From: Hyparrhenia diplandra
Taxonomy: Eukaryota; Streptophyta; Magnoliopsida; Poales; Poaceae
Length of the DNA: 64,000 bases
Direction of reading: 5' to 3'
Assembly (NCBI GenBank): GCA_015847255.1
Contig: JADLZK010009026.1
Span: 806,001 to 870,000 of the forward strand
Part shown: positions 54,976 through 64,000 of the stretch, one piece after another
How positions within the stretch are numbered: position 1 is the first letter of the stretch
Layout: each line of letters opens with the position of its first letter
Program-made: the position numbers and the translations under genes
Notes under the pieces: generated by a model
The model's input: the letters and a program-made list of their open reading frames with translations, nothing else
Told to the model about the DNA's origin: nothing
Database searches by the model: none

Positions 54976-57788
54976 TCAATTAGCCATGGATTTCTTTGCT
55001 GCCGGAACTTGTGTTGTGGTAGTAGCTTTTTGCTCAAAGATGTTATTTTGTGGGGGCCGAGAGGGGGCGGGGTGATTTAAGTGAACATGTGAATCTAAAT
55101 CTGCTCACCCCAGGAAGCGGCGTGACCATCGACAATCATCGGTTCAGCGGCCATGCCTCAAGCGTAAAACCAAAAGGCATGCTTTTTTTTCCCCTCTTTC
55201 CCACGATTCTAAGTGTCAAAGGTTCAGTTTTTTTCTCGTGCAATCTACAATGGCCTATTAGTAAATTCGTGATCTGCCGAGATCCGTGATTTGTGCCTGC
55301 ATATACGAAACTATATCATTCTAAGTTACACGCTTGTCGGGCACCTTATGTAGTAATTCTTATTGTTATTTTCCCCTCCAATCCATGAAGCGTGTGTTAA
55401 AGGTTGGCATTTTGTATATGGCACTAGCATTTCGGTGTGTGATGACCCCTATGGTCTCGCTTGCATGCCCATATTTTTTGGTCAGTACCTATGGTTAGTT
55501 GTAGGTCCATGTTTCATCGGGTTAGTATATCAACGTTGTGTGGGTGCAGCCTAGGCTGTTGTTTATTCAAATTTGACAAACATGAGCTTTAAGTGTTGTG
55601 TTTAATTAAAGTTGCCCTGTCTAGTTCTGAAGTTGTAGCTATCTTTGTTGTTTCTTTATCACGAACGGCTTGACCTCGCATATGAGAAAATAAGTTTATG
55701 GTTTATTTATTTATTTAGGCGATTTCTGTAATATATATTCACCGCCAAATATAATTTATTACCCCAATCGTATTAAGACTACTTAATATGTGTGATTAGT
55801 ATTTCTCCAACTAACATTGAAGATGCTTCCTTAATGTTTACATAAATATTGCCAAAAAAGATAAGCTTAAATTAAACTGAAAAAAATGAGGAAGGTGTCA
55901 TTGCCTTGGGCTCATAAAAACCTTTGTTTTTGCGTTCTTTGAAAAGAGACCGCAACTAAAGAATAGTTTGTACGGACTTACGAAAAGGTAAGGAAGGATG
56001 CTTCTAACTCACGAACATTCATGTGTGCGTAATAATACAAATCAAGTGCTAATGACATGGAACTCAACTTCATTCAGCTTGCCAATGTGAAGAATTGGAG
56101 AAGCATAAAGTTCATTATCGATCTCTCAGTGTTTTATATCACTTAAGCAGGTTCGATGTACCACTTCCCAGTCTATACTATGACTAAATCTTTTAGTGTT
56201 CGCCAACCTTTCTCGTACAACAGTCTATCCTCTGAATTTTAATTCAAGTTCCGCAATTAGTACAGATAATAATTACAAGTCTAAAGTGCAGTCCTATTAA
56301 ACCTAGATGTGTATTCTCACGTTATCCCGAAAAACCACATAGTTGGTAAATCGTGTCAGATTACAAGTGCATTCTAAAGTACATACTTGTTTATCCACTT
56401 TGTCGGGTTTCATCTTTGGTTTATGTTTGTTTGCTTTCGGATATACAAAGCTAAACCACTTTGTCGGCCTCGTCCCTCCTTAGAGAAGACCGTAATGTGA
56501 ACTCTCGTAAGGCGTGGCCAAGGGTTTGGGGTTGCAGGATCCTTGGATCCACAGGGGACAGCACCAACGACATGGCTTTGATTCCTTCTCTCATTTTGGA
56601 TTAAATGCCTTTCGCCTTCCAAACCCGCAAGTACATGCATATAACCTTCATCCCCGACAACGTGTTCACCCCAATCCGGATATGTGCTCATATGCTTGTA
56701 AAGTTTTCAGTGATTTACTTGTATTTTGACCAATTTATTGTCATGATTTTTGTTGCTTGACGGCCAACATAACTAACTTCAGTGAATTTTGCTGCTGAGA
56801 TGATACGCCGCTAGCCTGCTGCTTCCATGAATTTTGCTTCTAGCAATATGCCATGAATTTTGTTTCTTGCAATATACAAAGACATGAGACTACAGACCTT
56901 GCTTAGTATGTCTACATATGACCAAGACTGAATGTAATTGTGTATTACTATGCGGATGGATAATGGGACCTGAGTTCCTTCTAATTGATAATGTCAGGAC
57001 TCATTAGTTATTGACTATGCTGGTACATATCCAAAGATCCACAACATATTTCACTTGTTTACATGTTATGCTCTTGAATAAAATTGCAAATATTGAGATT
57101 TTGATTCATGGATGGATTTTGATTCCTAAACTATCTTGTTGAACCCTAGTGCAAACAAGTCAAAATAAGAGATACAATGAGATCTAATTTGCATACACAT
57201 TATTTAACATCCAATTGAAATAACAAAAATGAAGCATAGTGACCTTACCGAGCATGGATCTATTTTAACATGTTTTTTTTTTTCAAAAAAAAGACTGGGG
57301 GGATCTATTTTAATATGTTCTGATTGCATGTCGATTTTGGTTTTCGTGGTCTAAGTGTGTTCTTGACTCGTGTTATGTTTATGTTTTGGTTTCGTGGTCT
57401 ACTGCATTGCTAGTTAGCAACAAGTTTGTGCATGATTTTGCCACTCAAAACTGGCTTAGGTGGTAGACTTATCTCTGGCGGATACCGTCCGATACATCTA
57501 GCTGCCCTCCATATTTCTTTCTTCATGTTTTCTTCCATCTACGTGGCAAGTGTTTCATTTATGTGCTACGCTACTATGATTTAATATGAAATACACGAGA
57601 TCACAAACAAGGGGCCACATATATTCATCACATGGTGGTGACCGGGGACACTCGGAGTACAAAGGCGAGGACACGAAGCAAAGGTACACACAAACGTGCG
57701 TAATAACGTGCATGATAACATAGCATAGGAGCCTAAGATTGGTGAATAAGCAACTGGAGACCATGATTGTAGCCGGACGCAGGGACCT
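54976..57788. other. AT-rich sequence without recognised genes
   Basis: Small open frames are unconvincing. Includes a tail-only insertion footprint at 57255-57318. Confidence 0.4.
57255..57318 (-). mobile_element. Tail-only retroposition footprint
   Basis: GGATCTATTTTAACATGTT at 57255-57273 and GGATCTATTTTAATATGTT at 57300-57318, one mismatch. The short T-rich and A-rich insert between reads as poly(A) on the minus strand. Confidence 0.65.
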
Positions 57789-58402
57789 AGGGATGAAAGT
57801 GGTAACGGATAATCCTCCCGCACCGATCCGCCCGAATCCGAATTTTAAGGATATGGAGAAGTGTTTTTAATATCCGCAGATGGATGCACATAATCCGAAT
57901 CCGACTATAGCGCGGATGCGGTGTAGGATATGGTATTGGCAAAATCCGCGGATATGGATTATCCGATAATTAAACGCCGGATTATCCGATGCTTATAATA
58001 GGATAACCGAATATTTTAAGGATCCAAAACTTAAAAAAAATAATTTAAGTATCTTTATGCTACATATAGAATTGTAATCCCGTGATTGTCATCTTTTAAG
58101 CATATACTAAGTCGTACTATATGACTGTACAAGAATATTTACTTGTTTTATATGTTTTTTATCTTTGTTAAGTCCAAATTTAGAATTTATATTAATTTTA
58201 TGAGCATATATTATCCGATTTCTAAAAGTCCACTTCGGCTCCGACACCGTCCGAACCCGCACCATTTCTCGACATCCTAAAAATCTGTATTCGCATCTCG
58301 AATCCGCATAATATCCGATCCGATTCAAACCGATTAGAAAAAGAGGATTAGGATTTGGTAGAGCCATTATCCGGCCCGATCCGATCCGTTTTCATCCCTC
58401 TG
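57789..58402. mobile_element. hAT-type non-autonomous element
   Basis: 614 bp. AGGGATGAAA at the left faces an inverted GAGGGATGAAAACGGATCGG at the right. AGGGACC repeats outside both ends (57781-57788 and 58403-58410, 7 of 8 bases). The interior repeats GGATATCC, ATCCGAT and similar motifs. No transposase. Confidence 0.75.
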
Positions 58403-58451
58403 AGGGACCCATATAGGGCTTCTAGCTACACTTGGCGCCGGTGCTGGTGTT

Positions 58452-59609
58452 TTATTTCTTTGGATGGTTCTTACCGTCGTGGCATAGGATACAACGGCCT
58501 CTAGGAGACCGCCGGGATAGCATAGGCCTCGATTTATGAGCTCGCCCTTCTTGGAGGACCTTGTTCATCGGGTCCTGTGGAAGCGTATAAATATAGGTTA
58601 TTGATTCATTCGGAACATCACAAAACAGAGGGTGGAACCAACACAAAGCATGCATACCTTTAAAGACTCCCACTAGGGATGTAACGAGGGATGTTGTCCA
58701 TCACAAGGCTGAATAATTGTTGGACAAGCTGTACAAACCGTGGGTCTACTCCAAGAATCGGAGGTACCCTGCTCCAACGGCCATAAGAGGAGTAGCTAAC
58801 AAAAGGATATCACCATAGCTCGAAGCAGGATGGAGCCAAGGCGGTCCAAAAGTTTTTTATGAGACTTCAATAGCCCCTCCGCCTCTACACGTAGCTCATC
58901 ACACCCGCTCCGAACAAGTTGGGAGAAAGCATGCAAGCGGTCCACTTCCTTATAGAGTTCCTTGAAGGCAGGATAGGTTAGATCATTGATGTTAACATTC
59001 ATCCTTGAAACAAAATACCATATTGCTCGCTTCGGAAACACTTTCTTGTGCATCATATTCTGTCCTAAAAAGGGGCACTGGTGAAAGTCCGAACCTCCGC
59101 ATGCTCTTCCCTCCGCCCTGTTTGGGACGAATCTCAATCTTGAGCCGGGCTATCATGCTCGCCTACCCACCTTCATTGCTCCCTCGGTGCGAATAGTCTG
59201 CGCCTATCTCAGGAAGGATCCGATTTAGCATGCTTCGCGTGATATGGTAATCTCAATTGGAACCTACAGTCATGATGCGATTCGTGTTAGGGGCGGTGGT
59301 AATTGATAGCCAAATAATGCCATGCCTCATCCAAATAAAACTAATTAAATGAAATAATACCTTTGGCGGTAACAACTGGGGCATGGGGACACGAAGACGG
59401 GAACCATCTGTTGGAAGCCGCGCAATGGGGACAAGGGCATACGCATTGGGATCAGATGTATGTGGCATGAGGGGCAGACTGCCATCGAAACCGTTAGGTT
59501 GAAGTGGTGGCCCTGGTTCCTCCACGACGCTCTTACCCTTGTCCATGTTGCTATTCACGACACTCTTACCCTTGCCCATGCTGCCGTTGACTCCATCATT
59601 TTCCATGTT
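58452..59609 (-). pseudogene. Exon fragments of a transposase-like (possibly FAR1/MULE-type) gene
   Basis: Three minus-strand pieces. 59609-59363 has an acceptor CTAGCAG, reads GKGKSVVEEPGPPLQPNGF and ends at a GTATTA donor. 59137-58850 includes RAIWYFVSRMNVNINDLTY and AFKELYKEVDRLHAF, which recalls the region after the SWIM part in FAR1-type proteins. 58600-58452 ends RGRCILCHDGKNHPKK, knuckle-like. Joints between the pieces are not proven. Assignment is tentative. Confidence 0.35.
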
Positions 59610-59749
59610 TTCTGCTAGATGAACGACAAAGTTATTCTTTGAGATAAATATCAAACTATGGATATTAATTTTAAATGGATATTTAGCTACCATGCCAAAC
59701 AGTCTAGTTTAAGTCTATAAAAATTACAGCAAGCACATAACAATGAATT

Positions 59750-60010
59750 AAGGCCACGATAAAAGTTTCATGAATTTAGAACTCTACTTTGAATTTCTAC
59801 AATTTCACACACCTAGAGAAGGCTTGACTTTTGAAAGCAGGGCTAACAGGCAAAGCTAACAAGCAAATCTAACAAGCACTTCACGTGCTCTAACTACCTC
59901 ACGCACAAGCATATATGTATACATGAGCAGTTCGCGGACGTTACTCACGATGGCCGCGGCTTCTCGGCAAGCTAAAGCAGCTAACTGGCTAACGCACGGT
60001 GATCAACATC
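59750..60010 (+). repeat. Left arm of the 1.3-kb inverted repeat
   Basis: Pairs with 60810-61070 in inverse orientation. Confidence 0.85.
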
Positions 60011-60809
60011 AACAGCTTAGTGTGCAATAGGTCTGGCGCGGTGGTTCGACCGCGACGTCCGATCGTCTCCGACAGGAACGACAACCGAGGCTTGGCGTGG
60101 TGGTTCGACTAAGCAACTGCCATGGCTGCTCTTGGTGAGAGGGTTAGGACCGGGACGCTCAGGCTGTATGTATTTGTAGGAAGAAAGGAAACTCCATGTT
60201 CCTATGCAGAGTTGCGCAGGTATCAACTATGGTGTAGTGCAAAGGGCATGGCCACTCGGGGGTGCAGCTGAAATCTTTGGCCGCAAGCGTTCGGACAGAC
60301 TACTATTAACTGCGGCTGATATACATTGAATCGGCGCTCCACTCGGCCAATTCGAACAGGAAGTATGCAGGGACGAGGCACGTCAACATTGAAGAGCAAA
60401 CGACGATGCAGTGCAACACCGGCATGGCAGGACGTGGCTTGGTTGCTAGTAAACTGGCAGACGTGCTCATCCATGTTCGATATAACATGCGTGGGCCCTA
60501 TCGCCATGAATGGCTAACGACGGCGAGCAGAGAGCAGCGCGAGAGCACGGCCGCCTGCAACAACGTCCCACAGTGCTAGGAGCAGAGGCATTCAAAGTGA
60601 AGTGACCACACTGCCGAGACCAAGCAGTGCATGCACGGTGCATGGTGCATGTGTGAGGTTGTGCAATATTACTAAAGATAGCAGATCAGCCGCAGTGACT
60701 CACAACCAGACCACGACAATTGAGCCAAGCCAAAAGAAGTCTGGCCTACTTATTTCTGGCATGCACGACATCAAAGGCAAGGGTGACAACGATCAAACAC
60801 TAATCTGTT

Positions 60810-61070
60810 GATGCTGATCACCGTGCGTTAGCCAGTTAGCTGCTTTAGCTTGCCGAGATGCCGCGGCCATCGTGAGTAACGTCCGCGAGCTGCTCATATA
60901 TACATATATGTTTGTGCGTGAGCTAGTTAGAGCACGTGAAGTGCTTGTTAGATTTGCTTGTTAGCTTTGCCTGTTAGCCTTGCTTTCAAAAGTCAAGCTT
61001 TCTCTAGGTCCGTGAAATTGTAGAAATTCAAAATAGAGTTCTATATTCATGAAACTTTTAGCGTAGCCTT
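60810..61070 (-). repeat. Right arm of the 1.3-kb inverted repeat
   Basis: Pairs with 59750-60010 in inverse orientation. Confidence 0.85.
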
Positions 61071-62100
61071 GCAATAAAGTATTCGTGAAAAAAATTATGG
61101 TGGAAAGAGTAAAAGTTTCAATAGTCTCACCAGTGGCATAGGCGGTGGTGAAAGTATACATTATATGTGTCTGGAAACACTTGACCTACTGTTGTTCTAA
61201 TCTACTATAGGAAACATCAATGATTTGTATGGTCGCATGTACCTCTGGCTTGTTGGCCGTAGCGTGTTGCTAGTATCCATATCATGCAGCCATGTGCATG
61301 TCTGCATCCCAACATAGGGTACTGGCCGGCAGCAGCTCCATTAAATTGACATGATCAGTGTAAAGGATCATCATGCACCATCAAATTTCATCCAACGGCT
61401 ATGGAAATAAGACTTACGTGGACATCCTGAGAGGCCGCCTAGACGGCGCGCCTTCATATTTCTGATGATGCACAAATTGCCTGGACCAAATGCAGCGTCC
61501 GGGACCAGAACCAAATCCCTGTCTAGCTAGGCACTATCATATCTCCCGTCCGGGGCACCAAACAAATATACTGATGCTAGCTTCGCGTTGGAATGGAGTG
61601 GGTGGGTGGTGCATGTGTGTACCAGACAGCATGGTTCATTGCATCCAGGGATGGAAATTCCCGGCCTGTTCCCGAGCTAGATAATAGGAGCCTCTTTTGT
61701 AATGCCATTCACGTAACTGATCCAAGTACACTGAACCACAACAAGTTCTCGGTCGGTAGTATCTTCTTCATTGCTGAGAAAGTAGAGTGATACAGTATTG
61801 CCCTACAGTTATGGGCATGTTGTAGGCAGCAACTAGTAAACTCCACGTGAGTGATCCAGACGAAATTTCTCTCCTCTTTCCAGGATTCCAGAGACCAACA
61901 AAGTGCTGCTCCATGCATTCATGTCTTGGGTGTTGGTATGGTAAGGTTTTTTTTTTTTTCCTGGTTGTCAGCTTTTTTTGACCCACCCCCAATAATCAAG
62001 CTCATTACATTAACTAATTTTGAATCCAAACTAATAAAAAGTAAGAAGAATAAAAGGTACTAAAATCAAAGCCACAGTCTAGAATTGCAGTAAGGTACTA
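61071..62100. other. No gene recognised
   Basis: Mixed-composition intergenic sequence; short frames on both strands have no recognisable domain. Confidence 0.4.
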
Positions 62101-62103
62101 TTA

Positions 62104-62340
62104 TTCTCTCCGTTTCAAAATAGATGAGGTATGTCATTAATTAAGATTTCAAAAGGTCAAGCTTTTGTCGATTTCGGCTAATAATTATTACTCAAAAATA
62201 TAGAGACATGATTTATATTAGTACATAAAAAGCATCATCATCGATAGATCTACATCCTATGTTTTAATAAAACTTAATTTCATGGGCAATGCTACGGTAC
62301 ACCTTTTACTTGTTAGGAGGTATATCTCAAATAAATCTAA
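62104..62340. mobile_element. Stowaway fragment, left end only
   Basis: CTCTCCGTTTCAAAATAGAT starts after a TA-rich stretch and is followed by typical AT-rich Stowaway sequence. No inverted right end found. Confidence 0.45.
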
Positions 62341-62504
62341 GCCCTTTTTTTTTTGAATTAAACTAATTAATAAATTAATCTATAAAAAGGAAATATTGTC
62401 GAATCCGCAAGTCATGGAGACAAAAAAAGTCAGCAGGTGCTCCCCTTTCCTTTTGGGAGCCCCATGGCAATCCGTGGTATGTGGATCATCGGCGACAGGA
62501 AGAA

Positions 62505-62544
62505 AAAACATGCAATTCCTTTTTTTTTTTGGCAAAACATGCAA
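62505..62544 (-). mobile_element. Tail-only retroposition footprint
   Basis: AAAACATGCAA occurs at 62505-62515 and 62534-62544. The insert is TTCC, 11 T and GGC (on the minus strand GCC, 11 A, GGAA). Confidence 0.6.
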
Positions 62545-63819
62545 AGCTGCGACCGTGGCAGTCCGCAGCCTGCCGACGAACGGCGAACATGACACGTTAC
62601 GAGATTGTGATGTGTCCTAATGTTAGCTGACGATACTTACAATCAAAGTGTATTGTTACTGGATCAGAAAAGTTATAAACATAATACGCTACATGCATTT
62701 TACCCACCAACCTAGCACGTAGGCCCAGGTACCACATACAAATCACGTACACGCAATCATGTATTACACGCTAACACGATAAGCAAACCACGCTAACATG
62801 TCACGTTGGCACACATGCAAATCACATCCATGGAAATTCAAGTGTATCAGTTCACACGTAAAATTACATGGTGATCAAAATATATGAAGTCCAAATTTGC
62901 AAAACAAAAAATAACCATATCCACCGGATCACACATACATCAATCAAATCTAAACAAAGAATTTTTTGTCTAAAACTTTCCTAATTTATCCTAATTTACA
63001 AAATAAAAAATTAAATAAATATATGTCACATATTACCTTCGGGAAGTAACGGGTGATCACAACCGTCCGATCAAAATCAATGAACGGCTAGTGATTTGGG
63101 AGTACCGTAGCAATTGCCTAATTCATTGTAAGAGTAACTACTAGTGGTGAAAGTATATGTTTATGATTATTATAGTATCTTCCAGATTATTATAGTATAT
63201 CTCATCATTATTCCATCTATCTACCCACATGATGATGAGCATGCATCGCTCAGCAGCCTGCAGCCGGCCCTATCTCTTGGAACCTAACTACTGCCTTTAT
63301 TTACATCATCAAGAAATAACTACCCACAAGTTGCAACGACGACTTCCTCCCAGTTTCCTTCTGGTGCGTGGTCTAAAGAGAAATAAGAGAATAAATAAAG
63401 CTAGTGTGGGTGTGGCCGGCCGCCCCCACCACATCCATCCCTTTCACCTTTCAGTCTCAATCCTGACAGTTTAAGGTTTTCAGTTTCTAAACCATGGGCT
63501 CGATCGACTCCATCAGTTGAGATATGCTTTTTGGTAGCTTTTGTCCAAATTTCCTCCTCGAGCCTTCCCACTTAATGCCGCCTCTGAATCTTCCTTTGTT
63601 TGGTTATATATATTAGTCTAGCCTGAAGAACATCGGTCCAATCCTGAACAAGCAGCAGCAGCAGCAGTTGAAACCAAACATACGTAAAGTTGAATCGATC
63701 AACTGTATAATTAACTTTTAAGTTGGTTCTCAGCCGCTCCGATCAAAAATTGATGTGTCAATGATCTATCTTTCATATGTCCAGTCATCGATCGTAGTAG
63801 CTATATAGTAGGCAATTAA
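62545..63819. other. No gene recognised
   Basis: AT-rich intergenic sequence with a short CAG repeat at 63652-63667. Confidence 0.4.
63652..63667 (+). repeat. Short (GCA)n microsatellite
   Basis: Five consecutive GCA units. Confidence 0.9.
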
Positions 63820-64000
63820 GGGCCTGTTTTACACAGCTTACAACAGCTTCATGTGCTGTTGTGAGTTGTTTTTCGTGCCAAACATCTATTTTGAAAATAG
63901 CTCTATTGGTGAAACTATTTTTCTTCTTCTCTCACAAAAGGATGAGTTGTGATGAAGCTGAAAAAAGTAACTTATCCTAGCTCTCTCCCTCATTTTTCTC
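63820..64000. mobile_element. Tourist-like MITE, truncated by window end
   Basis: GGGCCTGTTTTACACAGCTT after TAA, the usual target and start for this group. An internal inverted partner (GATGAAGCTG) begins near 63952, and the right end lies outside the window. Confidence 0.6.

Larger units (their letters stand above)
59750..61070. mobile_element. Inverted-repeat element with ~260-bp arms
   Basis: Arms 59750-60010 and 60810-61070 are near-perfect inverses, sharing GCTAAAGCAGCTAACTGGCT and AAAGTTTCATGAAT. The loop of about 800 bp has no recognised gene. Arm length fits a Mutator-like or foldback element, but no clear target duplication was seen. The outer end is AAGGCCACG (left) or AAGGCTACG (right). 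Confidence 0.75.

Noticed and set aside
1..64000. tRNA or rRNA genes
   Set aside because: No cloverleaf-compatible A/B box pair or rRNA core sequence was noticed by eye; a dedicated scan was not possible.

Overview
The window reads as a repeat-dense chromosomal segment of a grass (Poaceae). Evidence: GT-AG introns, a class III peroxidase with four paired cysteines, a three-repeat DC1 protein, a split plant GATA zinc finger, Stowaway and Tourist MITEs, CACTA, Mutator-like, hAT and Helitron-like ends, and nested Ty3/gypsy retrotransposons. Species cannot be fixed from sequence alone. No tRNA, rRNA, CRISPR or bacterial signal was seen.

Layout. 1-7.3 kb: an LTR remnant, then a ~4.9-kb terminal-inverted-repeat element packed with GCATA motifs and lying between TA-rich microsatellites. 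7.35-26.9 kb: a nest. A gypsy element A (target duplication CGCCC) carries degraded gag-PR-RT-RH-INT. A related element B without pol sits in its 5' LTR (duplication GTCCC), and a CACTA element sits in its 3' LTR (duplication TTG). 26.9-32.2 kb: an older repeat with an ATCGGACGC motif series, then a CACTA-like element holding exon-like pieces. 33.2-37.3 kb: a candidate Helitron, minus strand, holding a chimera of GATA-factor exons spliced to an RPA1 exon. 38.2-38.7 kb: an intact DC1 gene. 40-43.9 kb: gene fragments above a Helitron-type 3' end. 43.9-49.7 kb: a class III peroxidase gene (minus strand, two exons). A Mutator-like element sits exactly at its stop codon, and a second inverted-repeat element in its intron carries a broken TIR-like resistance-gene fragment. 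50.4-54 kb: a decayed retroelement with three TATA boxes and a possible 45-residue membrane peptide. 54-64 kb: mostly repeats, an hAT-type element, transposase-like exon pieces, a 1.3-kb inverted-repeat element and a Tourist-like MITE cut by the window edge.

Only two genes look able to make full-length proteins: the peroxidase and the DC1 protein. No shared pathway is implied. The biological interest lies in how transposons have rebuilt genes here: a replaced 3' UTR, a loaded intron, a transcription-factor/replication-protein chimera, and several tiny poly(A) insertions bounded by target duplications. LTR copies differ largely by short indels in G/C-rich spots, so some frameshifts could be residual sequence errors.
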